Shown here one piece after another: positions 8,223 through 17,907 of a stretch of DNA of 64,000 bases. Positions within the stretch are counted from its first letter, which is position 1. Each line of letters starts with the position of its first letter. This stretch comes from Bacillus badius NBRC 15713 (GTDB lineage: Bacteria; Bacillota; Bacilli; Bacillales; Domibacillaceae): the NCBI RefSeq assembly GCF_001591605.1, contig NZ_BCVF01000011.1, positions 37,065-101,064 of the forward strand, read 5' to 3'. The position numbers and the translations under genes are program-made. The notes under the pieces were generated by a model. It saw only the letters and a program-made list of their open reading frames with translations. It did no database searches and was not told where the DNA came from.

Positions 8223-9139
8223 TATGCAAATGGATCAGCAGCCTCTGAATAGGCAGCTGCCGCTTTCATTTGTGTTAAGTGGCGTCGTACTGTTTTTAAC
8301 TCCAATTGCTCCACTGCTTCTTCCGCTTCTTTGCTAACCCCTTCCCAGTCTGCTTCTGTAATATCCCAAACTAAAGGCACGTCGCAATTAATTTCCGCAA
8401 GCTGACGTGATAGATGGAGCATATCGAAGCCTTCTCTCATCTTCTTCTGCTGCGAGGGCGTGAGCTGTTCGATATTTTCAAGGATGCCATCGATAGTGCC
8501 AAATTCCCTGACCAGCTTAAATGCCGTTTTTTCGCCTATGCCTTTTACTCCCGGATAACCGTCACTAGGGTCACCCATCAATGCCTTTACGTCAATAAAC
8601 TGCTTTGGAGTAATGGCATACTGGTGAGCGAAGCTTTCTTCCGTATAAGTTAAGTAATTGCCAAAGCCTTTTTGCAGCAGCGTCACTTCAATGTTCTGAT
8701 CAAGAAGCTGCAGAAGGTCCTTATCCCCGCTTAAAATGGTAACCCGCCGCCCTTGGTGTTCCTGCTTGGCAATCGTGCCGATACAATCATCTGCCTCATA
8801 CCCTTTCACACCAATATTGGGCAACAAAAAAGAGCCGGCTACTTCTTTAGCCAGATCAAATTGCGGCTGCAGCTCAACAGGAGGTGCCTGGCGATTCGAT
8901 TTATAATCGGAAAACAATTCATTCCGGAAAGTTTGGCTGCCCATATCCCAGCATATAGCCGCGTGGGTAGGCCGCATGTATTCAATCGCCGTCAGGACAT
9001 GCTTTATAAATCCTTGAACACCATTTGTCGGCATCCCTTGTGAGTTCACCATAAATTGGCCGCTGACTGCTGTCGCAAAAAAAGCCCGAAACAGCAAAGC
9101 CATGCCATCTATCAGCAGCAAATGTTCTTGTCTATTCAT
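8222..9139 (-). CDS. ypcP: 5'-3' exonuclease / flap endonuclease-like YpcP
   Basis: 305 residues homologous to the 5'-nuclease domain of DNA polymerase I, as a free-standing protein. Visible motifs are LLIDGMALLFRAFFA at the N-terminus, the metal-binding acidic run YEADDCIGTIA, SGDKDLLQLL, and the helix-hairpin-helix region LMGDPSDGYPGVKGIGEKTAFKL. It is expected to cut 5' flaps and RNA primers, overlapping with PolA and RNase HIII in Okazaki fragment maturation. The ATG at 9139 follows AGAGGTG. The downstream 97-residue gene overlaps its stop. Confidence 0.92.
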   Translation of the reverse strand: MNRQEHLLLIDGMALLFRAFFATAVSGQFMVNSQGMPTNGVQGFIKHVLTAIEYMRPTHAAICWDMGSQTFRNELFSDYKSNRQAPPVELQPQFDLAKEVAGSFLLPNIGVKGYEADDCIGTIAKQEHQGRRVTILSGDKDLLQLLDQNIEVTLLQKGFGNYLTYTEESFAHQYAITPKQFIDVKALMGDPSDGYPGVKGIGEKTAFKLVREFGTIDGILENIEQLTPSQQKKMREGFDMLHLSRQLAEINCDVPLVWDITEADWEGVSKEAEEAVEQLELKTVRRHLTQMKAAAAYSEAADPFA

Positions 9140-9196
9140 TTTGTCACCTCTCTAGTATTCTATCACAAGTATCCCGGCAGTTAAGCAAAGCCAAGA

Positions 9197-9234
9197 GAAA
9201 AGCTGCCCGTTGCTGACAAACGGAGCAGCTTTTC
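9197..9234 (-). terminator. Intrinsic terminator of the sulfurtransferase gene
   Basis: AAAAGCTGC...GCAGCTTTT stem with an inner CCGTT/AACGG helix. It lies a few bases after the stop at 9238, and its flanks are A/T-rich enough to work in both directions. Confidence 0.8.
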
Positions 9235-9237
9235 CAT

Positions 9238-10074
9238 TCACTGTTTTTCCTTTTCTACAGGCAATTCTTCATAGGATGACCAATCACTGTAGCTTCCGGC
9301 ATACAGGCGGACATGAGCAAAATCCGCTTGCTTCAGGGCAATAATATTGGGAGTGGCCGACACGCCCGATCCGCAATACACAATAACCGGCTGGCTTGGA
9401 TCCAGCTGTTTAAAGCGTGCCTTCTGTTCCTCCGCGCTCTTCCAAAATGAATGGCGAAGCCCTTCTTGGAAAAAGAAATTGACTGCAGTAGGGATATGTC
9501 CTGCTACCCGATCAAGCGGTTCTACTTTTCCGGCATAGCGTTCCGGCGCACGGGAATCAATGAGCACGGTTCCATCTTTTTCAAGAGCTGCCCTTTTTAC
9601 TTCTTCAATAGAGACGAGCCAGTCATGCCGCACATTCATAGACAAGCAGCCTTCTTTTGGGACAGGTACCTCAGTTGACACCGGAAGCCCTTGTTTCTCC
9701 CACTCAGAAAAACCGCCATCAAGAATATAAACATGCGAGTGGCCGATATATGATAACAGCCACCAAAAACGCCCGGCAAACATGGCATCCCCGTTATCGT
9801 AGGCGATAACAATGGTTTCATCTGTAATTCCATAAGACTCTGCTGTTTTGCGGAACGCCTCTAGGTCAGGAAGCGGATGACGGCCGCCATGAATGTTCTT
9901 TTCCCCTGACAAATCCCGATCAAGATGAGCATAGAAGGCCCCAGGGATATGAGCTTTCCCATATTCTTTTTCGCCAGCTGCCGTATCTGCCAAATGAAAG
10001 CGGCAGTCCACGATGCAAACATTTGAGTCATTCAAGCGCTCTGATAACCAGTTAATCGAACGGATATATTTCAC
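9238..10074 (-). CDS. Sulfurtransferase (thiosulfate/3-mercaptopyruvate, SseA-like)
   Basis: 278 residues made of two tandem rhodanese domains. The N-terminal one is catalytically inactive, as usual. It holds the family CDCRF-like start (VDCRFHLADT) and the HIPGAFYAHLDRDLSG block. The C-terminal domain carries the active cysteine in CGSGVSATPN, after VLIDSRAPERYAG and GHIPTAVN. The CGSGV loop favours mercaptopyruvate-type over strict thiosulfate enzymes, but both are possible. The start is a GTG at 10074 with AGGAGAGG upstream. This gene is not at this place in B. subtilis. Confidence 0.9.
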   Translation of the reverse strand: MKYIRSINWLSERLNDSNVCIVDCRFHLADTAAGEKEYGKAHIPGAFYAHLDRDLSGEKNIHGGRHPLPDLEAFRKTAESYGITDETIVIAYDNGDAMFAGRFWWLLSYIGHSHVYILDGGFSEWEKQGLPVSTEVPVPKEGCLSMNVRHDWLVSIEEVKRAALEKDGTVLIDSRAPERYAGKVEPLDRVAGHIPTAVNFFFQEGLRHSFWKSAEEQKARFKQLDPSQPVIVYCGSGVSATPNIIALKQADFAHVRLYAGSYSDWSSYEELPVEKEKQ

Positions 10075-10089
10075 GTTGTCCTCTCCTTT

Positions 10090-10320
10090 TTACTCATCAT
10101 CGGAATCGCTGATCATATCAAGCTTCTTCTTTAACAGTTTAACCACTTGGTCTTTCGGATTCCAGCAATTAAACTGATAAGCCGGTTTCGTTTCATATTG
10201 CAGGCGGGCACAATAGTAGCGCATGCCTTGCTCCGTTTTCAGCGGCTGAAAATGCCGGCAAGTGGCACAGGCGTGAAAATGATCGATAATTGCCTGTTTA
10301 CGGGCGTTCGAGCTCAACAA
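10090..10320 (-). CDS. Small four-cysteine protein overlapping the end of dynA
   Basis: About 76 residues with CATC and two later single cysteines (YYCARL and NCWNPKD), a plausible structural zinc site. The TTG at 10320 has GGGAG seven bases before it and overlaps the last 23 bases of dynA, so translation is probably coupled. A longer frame to 10392 would lie wholly inside dynA and is less likely. I do not recognise a named family. It is not YpbS-like (DUF2533) by inspection. Confidence 0.65.
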   Translation of the reverse strand: MLSSNARKQAIIDHFHACATCRHFQPLKTEQGMRYYCARLQYETKPAYQFNCWNPKDQVVKLLKKKLDMISDSDDE

Positions 10321-13300
10321 GCGTCTGCTCCCATTCTTCGATATTCTCTGCGGCACCAAGCACTTGCAGCCAAGCAGCAAATTGCTCGTCAACGTCGGAA
10401 GTCGCTGTATCCGTCATTAACCGCAGCCCTTCTGCCGCTTCTTCAAGTGCCCATTTGCTAAGCTTGTCTTTTTCTTCGGCCAAGTAACGATCGGCGAGTT
10501 CTCCTAAACGGCTATACAGCTTTTCTTGCATGAGCTGCTTGTCATTTTTCTCAAAGAAGGCTTTCGCATTCTTAAATAAAGACAGAGCGTCCGCAAATGC
10601 TTCAGGTGTCATTTCATGAAAAGCCACAGGGAATTCAGGAGTTTCTCTCGATGGCCATTCAATAGCCGAAAATTGCAGCTGCGGCTGAATAGACTGGCTA
10701 TGCAGCTTCAAGGCTTCGTATTTCTCTGAAAGCAGCTTATGTGCCTGCTTTTCAGCACGCAGACTGGTCGCTCTCATTTCCTGCGCCAAATCATAGCCGA
10801 CTGCTTCAAGCAATTCTTTCATGGCTTCACTTAAAGCTGCTTTTATTGGCCGGCTGCCATTGAGCGCTGCCGGATTAAACGCCTCTTTAAAGAAATCGGT
10901 AAAACGGTAGAAAACACGTTGCTTCAGGTAGAAAACAAGCTCATCTATCTCCTGGATCAGGCGCTTTTCTATTAATTGGCCTGTTTCCTTGTTAATATAG
11001 CTGCTAATATCATTCAACTGGCTATCCAATTCCGCTTTTTTCTGTTCACGATTATCACGGTTTTCTTTCGCCGTCGCAATCAGCTGGCGAAGCTGTTCCA
11101 AACCGCGCAGCCATTCGGCCTCTGCCGATTGGATCGCCATCTCCGCCAAGTCTCCTTGTAAAAACTGGTGAAAATCTTGTTTAAACGGACGCAAATTCGA
11201 ATGAGGATGATCCAGCTCCCCCCGCTCAATCTCTTGAATCGCCTGCAGGCTGGATACCCCGTGAATGCGCGGGAAGCGGATGCCATACTGCAGCAGCTGA
11301 TCTTTCACATAATTAATGACTTCATCAACCTCTTCATCGCTGCTTGCTAAGTCAATCGCATTCACAATAAAAAACATTTTATCAAGCTCAAACGCATCTT
11401 TGACACGGCCCAGCTGGATAAGAAATTCACGGTCTGCTTTTGAAAACGCGTGATTATAATAAGTAACGAACAAAATAGCGTCCGAATTTTTAATGTATTC
11501 AAAGGCAACTCCCGTATGCCGGGCATTGATGGAATCTGCCCCCGGCGTGTCAACGAGTGTGACTCCCTGGCGCGTAAACTCGCAATCATAATATAAATCA
11601 ATCGATTCGACAAAGCAGCTTTGTTTCTCATTGGCAACAAAGCCTTGGAATGCCGGCAGATCCACGCAAAGCGTTTTTCCGAGATGCTCCTTATATTCCT
11701 TGTAACCCTCATAGAAAGCTTTCAAAAAGGATAAATGAATATTTTCGCGGCCTTCTCCGTCGGTATTTTGCAGCAATCCGGGAATTCGCTCAAAGGCATC
11801 GTCAAGCGACTGAACCGTTTGCTTGAAAAATTGCAGGGACTGCTGCAAGTCAATGAGCATTTGCTGTTCAGTTTTCAAATGCACATTCGCCGTCCGATGA
11901 GCATTTCCCTCGCTAGGCGGGTGAATACGGTTAACAGCGGCGGTTGTCGGGTTTGGCGAAACCGGCAGCACCTTTTCGCCGAGCATTGCGTTCGCGAAAG
12001 AAGATTTTCCAGCGCTGAAGGCGCCAAATAAAGCAATCGTATACTCGCGTTCCTCCAGGCGGGCAGCCTTTTGCTTCAATCCATCGATGAAGCGGTGAAA
12101 GCCTGGAATGCCAGCCAGCTTTGTGCCCATTTTTTTCAATCGGGCAGCCGTTTCTGCTACCGTGCCAGCCGGCTTTCCAACGGGCACAGGAACGCTTTCT
12201 TCTTCTCGTTTTTTCTCCTCCGCCAACGGAGCCGCGAGCTCAGCAGCGATCGCTTCATCAAAAACAGTGACTTTGCTTTGCTGCTCTTCCCATTGCTTGA
12301 CAAGTGTTTCATATAGAGCAGGAAGAGTGATCTGATCTTCTGCGAGCAGACCGCGGATTTCCTGCTGCCGCTGCTCTGCTGCGGCTTTTAGCTGACTCAG
12401 TTGTTGAACAGCGTTAAGCTTCTCATGCCATACTGACCATCTCGCCTGAAGCTCCTGCTTCTCCGCAGCAAAACGCTTCTCCATCCGTTCAGCAGCTTTT
12501 TCTTTAATAGCGTCCGTTAACCGGCGTGCATTCTTCTTCAGTTGTCCGGCTAGGTCGTCCGTGTACGTAAGAACGTAATCCCCGGTAGCCATTGCTCCTG
12601 ATTTCACCATGCCGGTAATTAATTGTCCATCAACCGGCACTGTCAGCTCTTCTGCTTCCAGCTGCAGCTCATCATCATTGAGTCCGCTTGATTTCAGCCA
12701 GCTGCTTACTTGCTGGCGCAGATGCCATTCAAGCTGAGTTTCTATTTTTTCCTTTAAATCAGCAAGGAAGCGCTCGCACCTTCTTTGCCGTTCTTCTTCT
12801 GTTTTCTTCTTGCTGAACAGCATCCCCACTTTAAAACCGGGCTGGACAGCTTCTAAGAACTCTCTTGCCAATTCGCGCGTGGAAGCCGGCATTAAGTAAG
12901 CATTTTTCAACACCTTTTCCCGGCCCTCTTCCAATTCGCGAACCAGGGCCTGTGCATCACGCTTGTCTAACTGCTCTTTAGCTTGCTGTTCTTTCTCAGC
13001 AATCTCTTGCTCATTCCATTCATCACCCAGCAAAGACAGCAGAGCTTCTTTTGTTTCGGCCTGTTCTTCCTTTAGCCAGGCAAGGTGTTCGCTGACGAGC
13101 CGGTTCATCATTGTTTCGGCAGAGCGGAGGGCAAGCTCCTCCCTGTCCGTCATGCTTTCCTGAATCAGTTCCTTCACTTCCTGAAAATCATTATGCGGCA
13201 AGGAGCGTTCTCTTAAACTTGTAAAGAAAAACCGCTCCGGCTCGACTCCCCAAGCAGCAAAAGACGTATGCACAGATTGTTGAAACGCTTCAAAGGAAAG

Positions 13301-13945
13301 CTCTTCTTCCCGATGCTTATCAATCTGGTTAATGATTAAGTACAGCTTTACTCCATGTGCCAGCAATTCCTTTGTATAGATAAAGTTTAATTCCGATTGC
13401 ACATGGTTGTAGTCCATCACATAAAACACCATATCGGCTAAATGAAGGGCAGACTCCGTTGAGATGCGGTGGGCATCATCTGTCGAATCTACACCCGGTG
13501 TATCCATAACCGTTACCTCAGACGGCAAATTAGAAGTGCTATGGCCAATCTCAATTGCTTCCACTTCTTCCCCGTTTTTGCAAAACTCCTTTACCCTTTC
13601 AAAATCGTAAGGTGCCTTGAAAAGAAGGGGCTGCTTGTCCTTATAATAAACTTTGGCAAAGTCCTCGGAAGCATGATGAATCTTCACGAGGTTTGCGCTT
13701 GTCGGAATCGGGCTGGACGGCAGCAGGTTTTCCCCGGTCAATTCATTGATCATCGTAGATTTGCCGGCTGAAAAGTGACCGCAAAACGCCACAATGAATT
13801 CTTCATCATGTAACTTTTTTAAAAATAATTTGGCCTTTCTAGCCCTCTCTTCATCACCGGCCCGTTGAAAGATCTCGAAAAGACCGACTGTTTTTGACAT
13901 CATTTGAGTCATCGTTTGCTCAATGGCTGCTACTGACATTCTCAT
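10298..13945 (-). CDS. dynA: Dynamin-like GTPase DynA, double-headed
   Basis: 1215-residue fusion of two dynamin-like modules, as in B. subtilis DynA (YpbR). GTPase G1 motifs are GHFSAGKS (residues 56-63) and a second GAFSAGKSS near residue 640. Matching G3 (DTPGVDS and DTPGADS) and G4 (NQID and NAID) motifs are present. Each head is followed by long helical stalk regions rich in E, K and Q. The B. subtilis protein fuses membranes and helps the cell resist membrane stress, phage and antibiotics. The ATG at 13945 follows AAGGAG. The 3' end overlaps a small cysteine protein gene. Confidence 0.93.
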   Translation of the reverse strand: MRMSVAAIEQTMTQMMSKTVGLFEIFQRAGDEERARKAKLFLKKLHDEEFIVAFCGHFSAGKSTMINELTGENLLPSSPIPTSANLVKIHHASEDFAKVYYKDKQPLLFKAPYDFERVKEFCKNGEEVEAIEIGHSTSNLPSEVTVMDTPGVDSTDDAHRISTESALHLADMVFYVMDYNHVQSELNFIYTKELLAHGVKLYLIINQIDKHREEELSFEAFQQSVHTSFAAWGVEPERFFFTSLRERSLPHNDFQEVKELIQESMTDREELALRSAETMMNRLVSEHLAWLKEEQAETKEALLSLLGDEWNEQEIAEKEQQAKEQLDKRDAQALVRELEEGREKVLKNAYLMPASTRELAREFLEAVQPGFKVGMLFSKKKTEEERQRRCERFLADLKEKIETQLEWHLRQQVSSWLKSSGLNDDELQLEAEELTVPVDGQLITGMVKSGAMATGDYVLTYTDDLAGQLKKNARRLTDAIKEKAAERMEKRFAAEKQELQARWSVWHEKLNAVQQLSQLKAAAEQRQQEIRGLLAEDQITLPALYETLVKQWEEQQSKVTVFDEAIAAELAAPLAEEKKREEESVPVPVGKPAGTVAETAARLKKMGTKLAGIPGFHRFIDGLKQKAARLEEREYTIALFGAFSAGKSSFANAMLGEKVLPVSPNPTTAAVNRIHPPSEGNAHRTANVHLKTEQQMLIDLQQSLQFFKQTVQSLDDAFERIPGLLQNTDGEGRENIHLSFLKAFYEGYKEYKEHLGKTLCVDLPAFQGFVANEKQSCFVESIDLYYDCEFTRQGVTLVDTPGADSINARHTGVAFEYIKNSDAILFVTYYNHAFSKADREFLIQLGRVKDAFELDKMFFIVNAIDLASSDEEVDEVINYVKDQLLQYGIRFPRIHGVSSLQAIQEIERGELDHPHSNLRPFKQDFHQFLQGDLAEMAIQSAEAEWLRGLEQLRQLIATAKENRDNREQKKAELDSQLNDISSYINKETGQLIEKRLIQEIDELVFYLKQRVFYRFTDFFKEAFNPAALNGSRPIKAALSEAMKELLEAVGYDLAQEMRATSLRAEKQAHKLLSEKYEALKLHSQSIQPQLQFSAIEWPSRETPEFPVAFHEMTPEAFADALSLFKNAKAFFEKNDKQLMQEKLYSRLGELADRYLAEEKDKLSKWALEEAAEGLRLMTDTATSDVDEQFAAWLQVLGAAENIEEWEQTLVELERP

Positions 13946-14026
13946 AATTCTCCTTATATAAGTTTCTCATCTGTGAATAAGTTTCTTTTATTGTAAACGA
14001 TTTTCGCCAACTTTCCCATACGAAAA

Positions 14027-14050
14027 AAAGAAGGCGTTAGAGCCTTCTTT
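14027..14050 (-). terminator. Hairpin with minus-strand T tract
   Basis: 9-bp stem AAAGAAGGC/GCCTTCTTT with a six-base loop. On the minus strand seven T follow. It lies between dynA and the 32-residue peptide gene; which transcript it ends is unclear. Confidence 0.7.
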
Positions 14051-14116
14051 TAAACTGCCGATAAACTCTTCGCTGAAAATAGAGATTGGCTGCAGCCTTT
14101 TTTGTTTTGGTTATAA

Positions 14117-14170
14117 ATGGGGACTGTTGATTTCCATTTCAGGTGCTTCCTTTTCCGCACGGTCCCCCCT
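14117..14170. repeat. Truncated copy of an interspersed Bacillaceae-type repeat
   Basis: Begins ATGGGGACTGTTGATTTCCA (14117-14136), 19 of 20 bases identical to the last 20 bases of the window (63981-64000). It continues with a TTCAGGTGCTTCC/TTTTCCGC stretch like the 'GTTGATTTCC...GCTTTCCGC' repeats scattered in many Bacillaceae genomes. It is non-coding and lies in an intergenic gap. Confidence 0.55.
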
Positions 14171-14183
14171 TAGTTTTCAATTA

Positions 14184-14224
14184 AAAAGGAGTTCGGAATA
14201 TGACCATTCCCGAACTCCTTTTAG
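14184..14224 (-). terminator. Intrinsic terminator of the Fur-box peptide gene
   Basis: 11-bp perfect stem AAGGAGTTCGG/CCGAACTCCTT, T-rich on the minus side, seven bases after the peptide stop codon. Confidence 0.9.
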
Positions 14225-14230
14225 TTCTAT

Positions 14231-14329
14231 TTAGTTACGCGGTGCTTGCGGTTTGCCGACACCGTCGATCACATATTTCATTACGCCTCCATATGCTACA
14301 ACTGTTGCCGCTACAAACATCCAAACCAT
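14231..14329 (-). CDS. 32-residue single-span membrane peptide, probably Fur-regulated
   Basis: Micro-gene MVWMFVAATVVAYGGV..., 32 residues. A hydrophobic helix covers about residues 2-22 and the short C-terminal tail is polar (GKPQAPRN). Three things support it as real: a ribosome site (GGACGGTG, seven bases before ATG), a sigma-A promoter overlapped by Fur-like boxes about 70 bases upstream, and a strong terminator directly after the stop. I do not recognise a named family. Small Fur-controlled proteins of Bacillus (FbpA, FbpB, FbpC) are of comparable size but not recognisably similar. Confidence 0.65.
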   Translation of the reverse strand: MVWMFVAATVVAYGGVMKYVIDGVGKPQAPRN

Positions 14330-14371
14330 GAAAAAGCACCGTCCTTTTAATTAATAATTTTTAATTAACGC

Positions 14372-14386
14372 TGAGAATAATTTTCA
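14372..14386. promoter_or_regulatory. Fur-like box 1
   Basis: TGAGAATAATTTTCA fits the 7-1-7 Fur consensus TGATAATNATTATCA at 13 of 15 positions. It lies just downstream of the expected transcription start of the 32-residue peptide gene. Confidence 0.6.
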
Positions 14387-14397
14387 TCTTCAATTAC

Positions 14398-14426
14398 ATG
14401 TTAACACGACCGATAATGATTTTCAA
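14398..14426 (-). promoter_or_regulatory. Sigma-A promoter of the 32-residue peptide gene
   Basis: On the minus strand, TTGAAA (14426-14421) and TAACAT (14403-14398) are separated by 17 bases. Fur-like box 2 covers the -35 element. Confidence 0.65.
14411..14425. promoter_or_regulatory. Fur-like box 2
   Basis: CGATAATGATTTTCA matches TGATAATNATTATCA at 13 of 15 positions and overlaps the -35 element of the peptide promoter. That placement fits iron-dependent repression. Confidence 0.6.
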
Positions 14427-14572
14427 TCTTATTTTATAATTTTTTAGTCACAGGAAGCAATCAGGAGGATGTTTTAACCTCTAGAGGCTCTCGTCTCAGT
14501 CTTATTGTTTGACAAATCTTTAGAACCATTCAATAAACAAAAATTAGTTTTGCTTCTTGAATTGAAATAAGA
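14427..14572. other. Intergenic stretch, no gene seen
   Basis: AT-rich spacer between the Fur-box promoter and the pbuX terminator. AGGAGGATG at about 14463 looks like a ribosome site but leads into an immediate stop. Confidence 0.5.
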
Positions 14573-14616
14573 ACACAAACACATCCCCCTTTCTTGGCTG
14601 GGAAAGGGGGATGTGA
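14573..14616 (-). terminator. Intrinsic terminator of xpt-pbuX
   Basis: 14-bp near-perfect stem CACATCCCCCTTTC/GGAAAGGGGGATGTG followed on the minus strand by TTTGTGTTCTTATT. Confidence 0.88.
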
Positions 14617-14635
14617 TGAAGAGCACCTTGTATGG

Positions 14636-16536
<1,901 letters not shown>

Positions 16537-16561
16537 TCAACTTTTTCGATCTTTTGGACAG

Positions 16562-16621
16562 AAAAAACCCCAAAGATCATGTCATTCCTCAATTACTGAG
16601 TGAAGCAATGCCCTTTGGGGG
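16562..16621 (-). terminator. Riboswitch-controlled terminator of xpt-pbuX
   Basis: Minus-strand hairpin closing with CCCCAAAG/CTTTGGGG and followed by TTTTTT, between the guanine aptamer and the xpt ribosome site. It is the expected OFF element of the riboswitch. Confidence 0.85.
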
Positions 16622-16654
16622 TTGAGAAGGCAACAAGAAAGAATGCCCTTCCAC

Positions 16655-16730
16655 TGCTCACTCATAGTCAAATGATTTACGGTCATTCGGTAGAAACTTG
16701 CAGGCCCTATTCCTGCGATTATATGAGCGA
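16655..16730 (-). promoter_or_regulatory. Guanine (purine) riboswitch aptamer
   Basis: The minus strand reads CTCATATAATCGC...GGCCTGCAAGTTTCTACC...GACTATGAG. The P1 helix (CTCATA/TATGAG), conserved J1/2 (TATAATCGC), J2/3 (GTTTCTACC), and P2 and P3 with their loops match the purine class. The base in J3/1 that decides specificity is C (GACTATG), so guanine/hypoxanthine rather than adenine is the expected ligand. A terminator lies 35 bases downstream. Confidence 0.95.
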
Positions 16731-16754
16731 ATGCTTTGTTTAGTTGTATTCACA

Positions 16755-16800
16755 ATTATATCAGCACACATGAGAATTTCAATGTTATTCACGAACATTT
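16755..16800 (-). promoter_or_regulatory. xpt promoter region with possible PurR box
   Basis: A TATAAT -10 element (minus strand, 16760-16755) lies about 28 bases before the aptamer, with a weak -35. Overlapping and upstream, ACGAACATTTT (16791-16801) resembles half of a PurR box; a second, CCGAAAATT-like half lies near 16830. PurR control of xpt is known in B. subtilis; the box here is a tentative reading. Confidence 0.45.
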
Positions 16801-16840
16801 TTCGATTTTTTCTTAAATCATTCGCAATTTTCGGTAAAAT

Positions 16841-16868
16841 ACAAAAACGGCTGGAATATTTCCAGCCG
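16841..16868 (-). terminator. Intrinsic terminator of the CtaG-like gene
   Basis: 9-bp stem CGGCTGGAA/TTCCAGCCG followed on the minus strand by TTTTTGTATTTT, five bases after the stop codon. Confidence 0.92.
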
Positions 16869-16873
16869 CCTCC

Positions 16874-17710
16874 TTACTTTTTCATCGGAGCATTTATCGC
16901 TTGTCCCGGATAAAAGGGAAAATCATCATCCGGCTCCTCCTCTTTCTTTGCCCATCTGGAAATAAGAAGGAAAAGCGCAATCCCGTAAGAAGCAAGCTGA
17001 ATCCCCTTCAGCACGCCTCCTGCCAGCTGTTGATCCTGCAAGGCCGTCAAGTTAGGCAATAATTGTTGGCCAGGTCTATAGACTTCATAAAAAGGGCTTT
17101 CTGCAACCAGCAGGAAAATTCCGATCGGCAAAAGCAGCAAAGACGCTACAAAGACATACATCACCCGCACAGACTCAGATAAGCGATTCATCTCAGGCAA
17201 CGGTGAAATAATGGTCCACCACATCAGGAAAGCAGCTCCAAGCATAATAAGCTGAGCGCTTCCTAACAGCAGTGTATGCTTTTGCAAGAAGTTAAAAATG
17301 TCAGGGGCCAGATAAACCGATAACAGCAAGCTAAATAAGAGCGCTGTAACCCACGGATGGGTAAACAGCTTTAACACAAATCTTGTGCGATAAGACCAAA
17401 AGAAAGACCGCAAGAACTCTTTGGGCAATCCTAAAATAAAAAGCGGCGGCACAACAAACAGCATAACCGTCAGTTCAACAACATGCGCGCTAAATAATTC
17501 CTCTGCCGCAATAACAGCAAACGGGCTGCCTACGAAAAGATAAAATAAAATCAGAGCTGAATAAAAATAAAATCGCTGCATTCGCTTAAATACATACTTG
17601 TCCGAAGAAACTAATCTTGCATACAGAAAAGACAAGATCCCTAAACAAACCAAATAACCGGCTCCCCATAGTTGAAACCAATTCGCATCAGAAACAACAT
17701 TTCCGATCAC
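16874..17710 (-). CDS. Cytochrome c oxidase assembly protein, CtaG family (caa3_CtaG)
   Basis: 278-residue membrane protein with about seven hydrophobic helices, in the order expected for Bacillus CtaG. The helices are separated by charged loops, with the conserved HVVELTVMLFVVPPLFILG stretch and a WWTIISPLPE segment. The family is needed for copper-dependent maturation of caa3 oxidase (CtaCD). The known ctaG of B. subtilis sits in the ctaCDEFG cluster; here the gene stands alone between xpt-pbuX and ypsC, so it may be a relocated or second copy. The start is a GTG at 17710 with GGGAGG upstream. Confidence 0.85.
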   Translation of the reverse strand: MIGNVVSDANWFQLWGAGYLVCLGILSFLYARLVSSDKYVFKRMQRFYFYSALILFYLFVGSPFAVIAAEELFSAHVVELTVMLFVVPPLFILGLPKEFLRSFFWSYRTRFVLKLFTHPWVTALLFSLLLSVYLAPDIFNFLQKHTLLLGSAQLIMLGAAFLMWWTIISPLPEMNRLSESVRVMYVFVASLLLLPIGIFLLVAESPFYEVYRPGQQLLPNLTALQDQQLAGGVLKGIQLASYGIALFLLISRWAKKEEEPDDDFPFYPGQAINAPMKK

Positions 17711-17907
17711 TTCATTGCCCTCCCACGTAATTAAATAATCAATCCGCTGTTCTTTATTCTGTATTTATTCGTGCAGACAAAGCCCCTGTTCTTACTATTT
17801 TCTCTATTTTAGCAAAGATTCGCCGCTTTGCTAGGCTCTTTTGGACGGAACTCTATCTATTTGGCCGTTGGGCGAACGGGGGCACAAGACCCCCTGGCTA
17901 GTGTAAG

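Noticed and set aside
14184..14224. Mobile element suggested by its similarity to 33479-33518
   Set aside because: Both are terminators with related stems (GGAGTTCG); similarity is limited to the hairpin and explained by function or chance.
14460..14480. AGGAGGATG ribosome-site-like sequence
   Set aside because: The ATG leads to a stop after two codons.
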